A model generated the notes under the pieces. The model saw nothing but the letters and a program-made list of their open reading frames with translations, made no database searches and was not told the origin of the DNA. Shown here piece after piece: positions 34,439-45,600 of a DNA stretch of 64,000 nt. This DNA is from Hirsutella rhossiliensis (taxonomy: Eukaryota > Ascomycota > Sordariomycetes > Hypocreales > Ophiocordycipitaceae). A program made the translations under genes and the position numbers. Numbering within the stretch: position 1 is the stretch's first letter; each line of letters opens with the position of its first letter. Location of the stretch: contig NW_025408672.1 of the NCBI RefSeq assembly GCF_020360975.1, positions 248,001-312,000 on the forward strand, given 5' to 3'.

Positions 34439-34689
34439 CACCCCTTAGCTATAGCCTGCCCTTATAGAAAGGGTAAAGCTAAATACCTAGGCCGTGAGCG
34501 TATAGGAGGTCTTAGTCTATACTTATCCCCTACTCGAGAAATCCGGGTTTTAGCCCCGGGCTCTTTTAGACCTACTTTAGGAAAAGGGGCCTTAAGGAGG
34601 AAATTAAGTCCTATAAGAAAGGGGGGCTTCTCTAAGGCTAAGTCCCTAAATCCTCTCTTCGGCTATAGACGTCTCCTTCCTCCTACGTG

Positions 34690-37600
34690 CTATTAGCTCC
34701 TCTCGTAGACTCTTAAGGCGGGTTTCTAAGGACAGCTTCTCTCGAACGTCTTCTAGCTTAATTTGCTATAAAAAGATAGCTAGCTTCTACTTTAGTAGGG
34801 GCTTCGTAAGACCGTCGACTTTTATCGATGCCGTTAGAACCTAATAGACGGAAATAAGTCCCCTTTAGACCTCTTAGCGTAACTAATGCTAGTAAATATC
34901 GATATACCGTAGCTAGGTCGACAACTTACTATTTTCCGTAAGAATTCGTATAGTTTACGTGTTATCGCATTCTATAGCTAATAGGGTTGGAATTTATAGT
35001 CGTAGAGATATTAGCAGCCGGCTAAGGAAAATCGCTTCTTTTAACGCTTCTAAAAGAGCTAGTAGCTCTGCCTCTATACTAGAAGTCGTAACGGTAGCTT
35101 ACTTCGAAGCTCTCTAAGCAATAGTTCCTCTAAAAAGGGATATAATATACCCTTATAAGCTCTTTCTATCTAAGGAATTGTCAGTAAAGGACGAATCGCT
35201 CGAATAAAGGAAGATTTCGGCAGCTGATTTCCTTCCCTGCCCTCCTAGGCGTAGACTATATAATCTCGTTAAATAGAGATAAAGGATAGCTCTATCTACT
35301 ACTTCTTAATGCCTAGGGCTAGGATTCTAGTTATGCCTAGCTAGCCGGAGACCGTAAAAGAGATATCCGGTCTAGTAGAAATAGCTGAAAAAAGCAGGGA
35401 GCCTACCTTCTATTAATATTAGTGTTTCTCTTGCTCCCTAGCTTAAAAGGACGGATTAAGTAAAAGCTCTTCGTCTAATATAGGCGTAGAAGGAAGCTTC
35501 TTATCGAGGGAATTAGGGAGGAATTTATAAGCGACCTTATCGATATAGGCGTCCTAGGTAAGCTAGATAGTCCGTTAGGACCTATTCCGAAGGATTCGTA
35601 TCCCTAGGAACTACTTTAGCTCCCCTAGCCTAGTTATCTTATACCTTTCTTATAGGCCTTTTATAGCCTCCCTAGTAGTTACTTCTTCCTCTTTTAGGTA
35701 GGCCTAGATAATATCGTCGACGTAGAAGAAGACTATAATTTTACCCTTCTATACTATATACGGTTCCTAAGGGACTTTCTTAAAGCCTAAGGCTTCGAGG
35801 GAACCTATTAAATGCTATTGCTAAAGAAGGGGTGATCTTCGTAGTCCGTATAGAGCTTTCCTAAGCCGTAGAACCTTTCCTAGCTATTAGAAACTAGGAG
35901 GAAGTTATATATAGATAACTTCTTCTTCCTCGAGAGGGCAGTTAACGAAGGCGTTAACTATATCTATCTAATCGAGCTCGAGGTCGAATTCTGCTGCTAT
36001 AGCTATAAGGGTCCGAAAAGACATCCCTACTAGGGTGGTTGCCCTAGTAAGTAGATCCCCTTTTTCCTATTAATTCCCGTAAATAACTAGCCGGGCTTTA
36101 TACTTCTAAAGGAAGCTATATTTATTAGTCTTATAGATAAAGACCTACTTATAGCTAAGGACCTATTTTCCTCTTACTTTTTCCTTAAGGACCTCTTTAA
36201 AAGACCCTATTTCCTCGTATAAGGTTAGGTAGTCTTTCTAGGCCTAGAAAAACTAGTCTCTAAAGGGGTGTTTTTCTAGCTGCTTCTAGTTTACTAGTAG
36301 GTCCGGGAGGTCTCTTTTATATACCTTCCTTGCTAATAGCTATAGCTTAAAGAGCCGGCCTACTATAAATGCTCCGTAGGAACCGTCTTCTATAAGCGTT
36401 AGATAGAAGTCGGAAAAACAATCGAAATAGGGGAGTAGTTAGTCTTCTTTAGTATCTATATCGAGCCCTATACCTTCCTTTGCTTCTCGAAGTAGGGATA
36501 AAAAGGCAGCCGGGTAATCCTTTAAGAGAGGTGCCTTTCCTACCCCCTTAGGGGTCGAGACGGGAAGACTAACTAAAAAAGCTGCTTCTAGATCTTCTTC
36601 TTATTCTATAAGAGGAGGCGTAGGAAGGTAGGCGTATTCTAGCTTTACTACTTTCCTATAGTCTCCTTCTTCGTTTAGATTATCTAATCTAGCAGCTTCC
36701 TCTTCTTCTTCGAAGTCAGCGTTATCCTCGACTACTTCGACGTTAGTTTCTTCTTCCGTTTCTTTATCTAGGACCTCTTCTTAAGACTATTAAGAAGGAG
36801 GGATTTAAATCTTCTAAATTAGCTAACGTTAAGAGAGTAAGAGGGGCTATTAATCCCTCTTTCTATTGAAGAAGCTAGATTCGTCGAAAATTATATCCCT
36901 AGTCGAAATAACCTTCTATAAAAGAGGAATCTAGATCCGGAAGATATTTATAGAATTATAACTAACGAGGTAACTAATAAAGGCTCTCGGATTAAGCTTT
37001 CTTTTCTTCTTCCTTTTTAGCTATATATCGGTAGTTATTACGTATGCCTTATAGCTATAGGCACGAAGGTAGGCTAGCGAGGCCCTCTTCTTCGTAAAGA
37101 GCTCGAGGGGGGATTTCTAGTCTATTCCTTAGTTTAGTTCCCTAGGGTCCTTAGGGTCCCTAGGGGTCCGGTTCTAAAGGTAATAGGCGGTCTTAACGAC
37201 TTCCCTCTAAAGGTCGTATAGAAGCCTTATAGTAAGTCTTATTATATAGGCCCTTTCTATTATAGCACCCCCTAATCTTTCTGCCCCTCCGTTCTAGGCC
37301 TAGGTATTCGGTGCTAATAGGAGGGGTAAAATGCTACTTTTTCGAAGCTAATTTAAGATATCCTTTATAAATAGCTCTCTATTAAACCGTATCTTCTTTA
37401 CCTTATAGCTAAAGTAGGATTTTATCTAGTTAACGAAGTCCCGGAGGGTAGACTAGTTATACTTACTTAAGTAGGTCCGTAAGAAATAGGGGAAAACCAT
37501 CCCTAAAAAAGCGTCTATAAAAAACATTACCCTAATAAAGCTTTCCTAATCCCTAGAGACGTCGGTCTAGTCGACCTAAATTTCCTTATACGGCTAGTCC

Positions 37601-39720
37601 GGCCGTATTAGGGTCCGTCTAGAAATTCGTCTCCTAGTCTTCCCTTAGCTATAGTATTCGCATTCGACGGTCTTTAGGCCCCTTATTCGTACGCCCTATT
37701 ATTATCCTAGCTTATATAAAGCTAGGGGGCCCGGGTAACTAAGTCGTGCGTGCTAAAGAAGACCGTCTCCTTAGGCTACCGGAAGAGGGTCTTTTAAACC
37801 TACCCTCCTTCGAGCAAGGAAAGCTAACTTCTTAAGAGATTCCTTCCTAAGGATAGGTCGGAATTCGAGAATAAATTAACCGAATTTCTCCTCGATAAGC
37901 CTAATAGTCTGATTCTTCTAGACTAGCCTCGTAGGCTTAGACGTCGTATCCTAAAAGATCCCTTCCTTTCGAAGAAGGTAGAAGGAAATTAGGCTCGTTA
38001 AAAATCGAGGGCAAAAAGCTACCCTTTTTTATTAAAGAATTCGTATAGTCCTATTAAGTAATTTTATCGTAAAATTTACCCTTCCGTACCCCTCTATCCG
38101 TATAGTTAATTCCCTAGTAATAAGGTATTCCCTCTATGCCTTCTTAAAGGACCGGAATCGTAAGAGTATATTATAGATATCGAGGGAAGCACTAAAGTTA
38201 AGGATAGCTAATTTTCGTAGGGGATAGTCGGAGGGTCCTAACGGTTAGTCTTAGCCTTATTAATCCGTAGGGAAGACAAAGGCCGGATTTACTATACTAA
38301 TATTTTTCCTTGAATTTACGGTAGCGGCGTTAGTTACTATTTCTTAGTAACCCGAATCTCGTCTATCTTCTTTTATAGCGAGGGGTCCTCCTTAAGAGAC
38401 TATTATATCGTTTCTTATAGCCTCTTTAAAGGGTTAAATCCTTTAGGTCGGTTTTCCTCGAAGACCTACTAGTATTATAATAATCGATAGCCTAGGGATT
38501 TATAGGCTAAGCAGCCGTTTCGCTTAGTCTTTCGTTTCTTCGAGGAATCCTTATCTCGATCCGGAAGGTCTGCTTAAAAACCTCCCCTTTTTACCCCTTA
38601 TTGCTGATTTTAACTAAGAGGTTCGATTTCGACTAGTTCCTTGATTTTTCGACTAACGGACTAAAAGGTCTATTAGGGGACTAGTCGGGCCGGTCTAACT
38701 AACGGGACCGGGGACGGGCCCGGAGTAAGATACGGAGCCGGGGCCGGGGCCGTAGCTATAGTTAACGACGGCGTTAAGGCTCTTAAGGGAGGAGGAGCTA
38801 AAGGAGCAACAGCCGTAATAGCACTAGCGGGGGCCGCAGTAATAGGGGCTATAGCAGCTATAGGTCGAGCCGTCTAGGTCGAGTGCTAGCCGCGAAGGAA
38901 TAAGACTGCTTACTATTATACTCTAGTAGCCTCTTTATCTAGTTCCCGGCTAGCTTCTCGAAAGATAGTCGAGTAACCGTTACTAATAGGCTTTATTAGC
39001 AGAGATATATCCCGTAGCTACTAGCCGGAAAGAGCTTTTATAAGGAAGTATTAGTTAGCTTCCTCGAGGATTTCTTCCTACTTAGCTAGCTATAAAGAAG
39101 CTAGTAGGTTCCTAGTAGAAAAAGCTCCTAGGTAGGCCGTATAGGTCTTCCTAATACGGTTAGTTATATAACCTCTTAAGGGAGCTATTAAGGTCTCGAG
39201 CTTTAAAAGCTACTGCCTAGGAGTCTCTTCCTCTTAAAGAGTAATTAGCTTTACTATATTAACGGATTCCGTTATTACCGTGCGTACGGTAGTTAGCAGC
39301 TTCGTCTCGTAAAGGTATTCCTTACGGTGACTCTTATAGTTACCTAAGGCAGTGGAAAAAGCTCTCTACTATACGGAGGTTAGCTCGGAGAAGAGGGATG
39401 CTCCCTCTATAAATTCCGTTGCCCTAGGATAAAGAGGGGGCTTAAGAGGGTCCTACTTCTTAGAGAAGACTAAATTATAGATAGTTCTATCTATACGAGC
39501 CTATAGCTCCTTTACCTACTTATCCTAATCTTAGGGCTCTATAAGAATCGTTCTATAGACCGTAGGGATAGTAGAGGAGTCGGTTTTCGTTATTATTATA
39601 GGGAAAGGTAGAAAAGTTAGTTAAAAATCGGCTTTTCTAGTAAGAGGGGTAAAAGGAAGCTACGAGGGATATAAGAAAGGTGCCTTTTATAGTAGCCAGA
39701 AGGTATAGGAATTCTATTCC
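34690..39720 (-). pseudogene. F2 copia polyprotein
   Basis: Colinear with the F1 polyprotein. The YVDDII box is intact at about 35712-35728. The integrase SRD...MFFIDAF-type block is near 37500-37560. The gag Ala/Pro-rich region is at about 38740-38880, and the RNase H end KxDGLTK (KVDGLTK) is near 34805-34825. RIP-type stops throughout. Compared with F1 it has a small duplication of gggtcc-type sequence near 37140-37160. Confidence 0.83.
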
Positions 39721-39735
39721 TCCCGGGCTTATAAC

Positions 39736-40211
39736 TCTCGCGAAGAAAGATATAAGAAGTATATATAAAATATATAAAGGTAAAATTAAAAGTAAGGGGT
39801 CGGATAGGTAGGGTAGAGAGTTTTAAATCTTACGGAAGCAGTAATAAAGGTAGGGAGTAATTATTATATTGCCTTAATTATCTTTCTTTCCTTTATCTAA
39901 CGTCCTTCTTTATACCCGTTTAGTATCTCGATTAATAAAGAAGATCCTACTTAAAGAAGCTATTAATATCCTTTTAACTACCGAGCTTTTTACTAGTTTT
40001 TCCCCTCCTTTCTAGCTATTACCGGTATATCTATCTTATCTCTCGCTACCTCTATAGGAAGCTATCGCTACTTCTACTTCCCTTCTTACCCCTACCCTCC
40101 TCTCTATACCTCCTTTTAGCTCCTTCCTTAAAACCTGTTTTTTAGCTTCCTAGGTCCCTTATACTAAGGGATATCTCTAAGAACTACGAAATTAAGCTAC
40201 GCTTCGCGATA
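39736..40211 (-). repeat. 5' LTR of F2
   Basis: Heavily mutated partner (476 bp) of 33969-34438 (gtcggataggtagggtagag). The pair therefore shows strongly unequal RIP. Confidence 0.88.
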
Positions 40212-40216
40212 AAAGG

Positions 40217-41240
40217 AGGGCGTTTTTAAGGGCAGCTTCTTTATCCGTAATAACTATAGAGGGCTCTTATACCCTAACCTATATACGAAGAGCCTTAAGG
40301 GACTTATATAGCTACTAGTATCCCTCTTCTTTCTTTAAGTTAATAAGGCTAAAGGCTAAGTTAGCTAGGGACTTTTAGTTAGTAACTCTAGTAACCTAAA
40401 AAAGGAAAAGACTAAAGCGGTTAGTTTTATATATATTATCGAGGCTAAGAACCTTAGGGAAACGTTTCTATATCTTTTAATACTATAGATAGGTCTATAA
40501 TACGCCTTAAATCTTATTTTTATTATATAGGTCGAATTTAACGTAATAGGGAAGATCGCTTACTTAAAGATACCGTAAAAACGCTTATATTACCGTTATA
40601 CTACTAAGAGCTTTAAAACGGATCTTTTAGCGGTCGTTATAGATATCCTTAATATAAAAGAACGCTATTAAAGGTTTAGCTTTATATAATATAGTTAATA
40701 TCTCTTAAGCTAGTAGTGCTTTATATTAAGAGAGGTTCCGCTTAAGAGCTTACTATATATTAGTCCGCTAGTAATAAATATTATATATAAAGGGGTTAAG
40801 GGAAGGCCTATAGTTATAGCGATCCTTAGTAATATAAAAATCCTACTTTTAAGCTTCTTTATTACGTAATACTATTATAATAAGGCGGAAGGGGTAGTTA
40901 AGCGTTTAGGTAGAAGATTTATATAGCTTAGTGCTTAAAGAAGCTCGCCGCTAGCTACGATTATATATAAAGAGGAGTCGTATTATAATAGAGACCCTAT
41001 TAATATCTCGCTTATATATACTTAACCGCTTAATAACCGCGGCGCCGTTCTCGTAAAGGAAGCCTTAGATAAAGTTATATACCTCGTTATAGGTTTTAAA
41101 GCCTAAGGAAGGCGGTAAGGGCGGGATCGTATCTTCGCGTTCTTAGTAAGTATCGCGGGCATCGTAGGTATTATCTAACGTATTAAGGAGGGAGAGAAGG
41201 GGGTCTATCGCAGCGCTAGTAATAGCTTTAAATTTAGTAT
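40217..41240 (-). pseudogene. MULE transposase, N-terminal part
   Basis: Minus-strand frame beginning near 41240. An N-terminal WRKY/GCM1-like DNA-binding region (FAR1-type) is visible from about 41090: LGFKTYNEVYNFI, then ENGAAVIKRLSIYKRD, and a Cys/His-derived tail ending ITKDRYNYRP near 40820. The catalytic domain starts with LDNIYKTNRF at about 40418-40448, the D-x-TYKTN box carrying the first catalytic Asp (codon at 40438-40440). After a small frameshift come a TNKS-like segment, LKKEEGY and IVITDKEAALKNAL at about 40222-40258, which carries the second catalytic Asp (40243-40245). Stops are TAG/TAA of RIP type. Confidence 0.82.
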
Positions 41241-41258
41241 ATATATATAGGTTATATA

Positions 41259-41434
41259 TACGGGTTATATATATATATAGGCGGGCGTAGGCGCGGGTAT
41301 AGGTATTTAGGCGGTATAAGTACTTACTAAGCGCGTACGGTATAAATAAGTAGGGCGGGCTAGCTCTAGTATATATCTTAAAAATAAGTCGAGTATATAA
41401 ATAGTAATATACTATTATATAAATAGTAATACTC
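41259..41434 (-). repeat. MULE right terminal inverted repeat, heavily mutated
   Basis: Inverted partner of 32260-32435 with nearly all CA/TG changed to TA, so the ancestral bases can be read from the left arm. Confidence 0.8.
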
Positions 41435-41442
41435 TTTTTTTA

Positions 41443-41795
41443 TTAATCTCTTATACCTTTTTATTTTAATTTTTATTAACGATTTATTAATAATAATACG
41501 TTTTACGCTAAAGAAGATAAAGGACTATAATACCGATTTCCTACGCTATATATAAGAATAAGTAGCGGTAGGTTCGCCTTTAAAGTATAAGCGATTAGCC
41601 TAAAAGTCTTATAATAACGCTAGTTTGCCTTTAATAAAGAAAGCTAAGAAAGGTATAGGGGAATCTTAGTCCTAAAAGACTTTTAGTCTAGGACCTAATA
41701 TTAATAAGAGTTATACCCTTATTACCCTACTAAATACCCTAACTTTAACTATTAATAAGCCTACCTCTATAAGCTAGAAAACTTATAAGTTTATT
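41443..41795. other. Unassigned sequence between the MULE and F3
   Basis: Host DNA right of the MULE. A plus frame from about 41505 to 41795 is open apart from TAG/TAA and Lys/Ser/Leu-rich (PLIKKAKKGIGES near 41630), cut by F3. I do not recognise the product. The continuation is not found to the right of F3. Confidence 0.35.
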
Positions 41796-42279
41796 TCTCG
41801 TAAAGAGAGATACGAAAAGTTTATAAAAATATATAAAGGTAAAATTAAAAGTAAGGGGTCGGATAGGCAGGGTAAAGAGATTTAATTCTTACGAGGATAG
41901 TAATTATAGTCGGGGAATAATTATTATATTACCTTAATTATCCTTCTTTCCTTTATCTAACGCCCCTCTTTATACCTATCTAGCATCTTAATTAATAAAG
42001 AAGATCCTACTTAAAGAAGCTACTAATATCCTTTTAACTACTAAGATTTTTACCGGTTTTTCCCTTCTTTTCTAGCCGTTACCGGCTTATCCGTCTTATC
42101 TCTCGCTACCTTTATAGGAAGCTATCGCTACTTTTACTTCCCCTTATACCCCTACCCTCCTTTCTATACCTCTTTTTAGCTCCTCTTCCTTTTTTTATAC
42201 TAGGTGATTTTAGCTTCCTTAGTCCCTTATACTAAGGGATATCTCTAAGAACTACGAAATTAGGCTATGCTTCGCGATA
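41796..42279 (-). repeat. 3' LTR of F3
   Basis: Matches the other F LTRs, including the 20-base block missing from the left LTR of F1. Strongly RIP-mutated. Confidence 0.85.
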
Positions 42280-42443
42280 TACCCCCTTAGCTATAGCTTG
42301 CCCCTTAAGAGTATAGCTAATACGGCTTCGGGCTAGTAAGCGTATAAAGGAGGTTCTTAGCTCTATACTTCTCCCTTTACTTAAGGAAAGCAAGGGCCCT
42401 TTTAGGTCCCTAGGCTCTTTTAGACCTACTTAAGGAATAGGGG

Positions 42444-42545
42444 CCTAAAGAAAGGAAAGTCCTATAAGAAAGGGGGGCCTAAAGAAAGGAAAGTCCTATA
42501 AGAAAGGGGGGCCTAAAGAAAGGAAAGTCCTATAAGAAAGGGGGG
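42444..42545. repeat. Three 34-bp tandem repeats in the F3 3' region
   Basis: The unit cctaaagaaaggaaagtcct... repeats with an exact period of 34 bases three times; F1 and F2 have one unit at the homologous place. It lies in the non-coding stretch between RNase H and the 3' LTR, so it may affect the polypurine-tract region. Likely replication slippage after insertion. Confidence 0.88.
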
Positions 42546-42609
42546 CCTTCTTAAAAGGGAAAAAACCTAATTAAAATAGGGGGCCCTTTAAAAGGAAAAA
42601 CCTCTTCCT

Positions 42610-45600
42610 TTTCTTCGGCTATAGACGTTACCTTCTCGTACGTGCTATTAGCTCCTCTTATAGACTCTTAAGGCGGGCCTCTAAGGATAGCTTTTCTCGA
42701 ACCTCTTCTAGCCTAATTTACTATAAAAGACAGCTAGCTTTTACTTTAGTAGGGGCTTCGTAAGGCTGTCGGCTTTTATCGATACCGTTAGAATCTAATA
42801 GATAGAAATAAGTCCCCTTTAAACTTCTTAGCGTAACTAATACTAGTAGATATCGATATACTATAGCTAGGTCGATAGCTTACTATTTTCCTCTATAAGA
42901 ATTCGTATAGTCTATATATTATTATATTCTATAGCTAATAGGGACGGAATTTATAGTTATAAAGATATAAGTAGCTAGCTAAGGAAAATCGCTTCCTTTA
43001 ATGCTTTTAAAAGAGCTAGTAGCTCTATCTCTATACTTAAAGTCGTAACGGTAGCTTATTTTAAAGCTCTCTAAGTAATAGTTCCTCTAAAAAGGGATAT
43101 AATATACCCTTATAAGCTCTTTCTATCTAAGGAATTATTTATAAAGGATAAATCGCTCGAATAAAGGAAGATTTTAGTAGCTAGTTTCCTTCCCTACCCT
43201 CTTAGGCGTAGACTATATAATCTTATTAAATAGAGATAAAGGATAGCTCGGTCTACTACTTTTTAGTGCCTAGGGCTAGGATTCTAGTTATACCTAGCTA
43301 GCTAGGAGACCGTAAAAGAGATATCCGGTATAGTAGAAATAGCTACAAAAAGCAAGGAGCCTACCTTCTATTAATATTAGTACTTCTCTTACTCCCTAGC
43401 TAAAAAGAACGGATTAGGTAACAGATCTTTATTTAATATAAGTATAGAGGGAAGCTTCTTATTAAGGGAATTAAGGAGGAATTTATAAGCGACCTTATCG
43501 ATATAGGCGTCCTAGGTAAGCTAGATAGTCTATTAGGACCTATTCTAAAGTATTTATATCCCTAGGAACTACTTTAGCTCCCTTAGCTTAGTTATCTTAT
43601 ACCTTTATTATAGGCCTTATATAGCCTCCTTAGTAGTAGCCTCTTCCTCTTTTAGGTAGGCCTAGATAATATTATCGACGTAAATAAAGACTATAATTTT
43701 ACCCTTCTATATTATATACGGTTCCTAAGGGATTTTCTTAAAGCCTAGGGCTTTAAGGGAACCGGTTAAATACTATTACTAAAGAAAGGGTAATCTTCGA
43801 AGTCTATATAGAGCTTTCCTAAGCCGTAGAACCTTTCCTAGCTATTAAAAGCCTAGTAGAAGGCGTATATAGATAACTTCTTCTTCTTCCTTAAGTAGAT
43901 AGTTAATAAAGGCGTTAACTATATCTATCTATTCGAGCTCGAGGTCGAATTCTACTACTATAGCTATAAGGGTCCGAAAAGATATCCCTACTAAGGTAGT
44001 TGCCCTAGTAGGTAGATCCTTTTTCCTATTAATTCCTATAGATAACTAGCTAGGCTTTATACTTTTAAAGGAAGCTATATTTATTAGTCTTATAGATAAA
44101 GACCTACTTATAGCTAAGGACCTATTTTCCTCTTGCTTTTTCCTTAAGGACCTCTTCGAAAGACCCTATCTCTTTATATAAGGCTAGGTGGTCTTTCTAA
44201 GCCTAGAAAACTAGTCTCTAAAGGGGTATCTTTCTAGCTGCTTCTAGTTTACTAGTAGGTCTAGGAGGTCTCTTTTATATACCTTCCTTGCTAATATTAG
44301 CTTAAATAGCCGGCCTACTATAAACGCTCTATAGGAACCGTCTTCTATTAGCGTTAGGTAGAAGTCGGAAAAACGATCGAAATAAGGGAGAGGTTAGTCT
44401 TCTTTAGTATCTATATCGGGCCCTATACCTTCCTTTACTTCTCGAAGTAGGGATAAAAAGGCAGCCGGGTAATTCTTTAAGAGAGGTGCCTTTCCTACCC
44501 CTTTAAGGGCCGAGACGGGAAGACTAACTAAAAAAGCTGCTTCTAGATCTTCTTCTTATTCCGTAAGAGGAGGCATAGGGAGGTAGGCGTATTCTAGCTC
44601 TACTGCTTTCCTATAGTCTCCTTCTTCGTTTAGATTATCTAATCTAGTAGCTTCCTCTTCTTCTTCTTCGAAGTCGGCGTTATCCTCGACTACTTCGACG
44701 TCGGTTTCTTCTTCCGTTTCCTCGTCTACGGCCTCTTCTTAAGACTGTTAGGAAGGGGGGATTTAGATCTTCTAAATTAGCTAACGTTATAAGAGTAAGA
44801 GGGGCTATTAATCCCTCTTTCCGTCGAAGAAGCTAGATTCGTTAAATATTATATCCCTAGTCGAAATAACCTTCCGTAGCAGAGGAATCTAGATCTAGAA
44901 GATATTCGTAGAATTATAACTAACGAGGTAACTAATAAAGGCTCTCGGATTAAGCTTTCTTTTCTTCTTCCTTTTTAGCTATATGTCGGTAGTTATTGCG
45001 TATGCCTTATAGCTATAGGCATAAAGGTAGGCTAGCGAGGCCCTCTTCTTTATAAAGAGCTTAAGGGGGGATTTCTAGTCTATTCCTTAGGTCTTAAAAA
45101 GGGTCTCTAGGTCCCTATAGTCCCTTAGTCCCCTAGGGTCCCTTAAGGTCCGGTTCTAAAAGTAATAAGCAGTCTTAACGACTTCCCTTTAAAGGTTATA
45201 TAGAAGCCTTATAGTAAGTATTATTATATAGGCCCTTTCTATTATAGCACCCCTTAATCTTTCTACCCCTCCGTTCTAGGCCTAGGTATTTAATACTAAT
45301 AGGAGGGGTAAAATGCCCTTTTCTTAAAGCTAATTTAAGATATCCTTTATAAATAGCTCTCCGTTAGACCGTATCTTCTTTACCTTATAGCTAAAGTAGG
45401 ATTTTATTTAGTTAACGAAGTCCTAGAAGGTAGACTAGTTATACTTACTTAGGTAGGTCTATAAGAAATAAGGGAAAACTATCCTTAAAAAAGCGTCTAT
45501 AAAAAACATTACCCTAATAAAGCTTTCTTAATCCTTAGAGACGTCCGTTTAGTCGACTTAAATTTCCTTTACGGCTAGTCCGGCTATAAGGGCGTTCGTT

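Larger units (their letters stand above)
33969..40211 (-). mobile_element. Ty1/copia element F2, full length, inserted in MULE transposase
   Basis: Second copy of family F (6243 bp). LTRs lie at 33969-34438 and 39736-40211; target duplication aaagg at 33964-33968 and 40212-40216. It interrupts the MULE transposase just after the second catalytic Asp block, so it is younger than the MULE. It carries no R insertion and provides the empty site for R1. Confidence 0.92.
32260..41434 (-). mobile_element. MULE (Mutator-like) DNA transposon, split by copia element F2
   Basis: The two ends are inverted copies over roughly 170 bases: gagtattgctatttatat at 32260 and its complement ending at 41434, where G:C-to-A:T changes separate the arms. 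The flanks carry ttttttta at 32252-32259 and 41435-41442, an 8-base duplication; MULEs normally make 9, and a homopolymer could have lost one base. Without F2 and its duplication the element is 2927 bp. The interior encodes a MULE transposase on the minus strand, in frame across the F2 insertion. The left end is far less RIP-mutated than the right end. Confidence 0.88.

Noticed and set aside
34433..34696. 87-residue plus-strand ORF at the left end of F2
   Set aside because: Lies in the non-coding 3' region of a minus-strand copia element, is not open in F1 or F3, and has no recognisable product.
33400..41230. A plus-strand frame that also runs open (apart from TAG/TAA) across both halves of the MULE and the F2 junction
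   Set aside because: It is the mirror image of the real minus-strand frame. Only the minus strand shows MULE transposase blocks (TYKTN-like box, TDKEAAL, YRNFGQRVNS).
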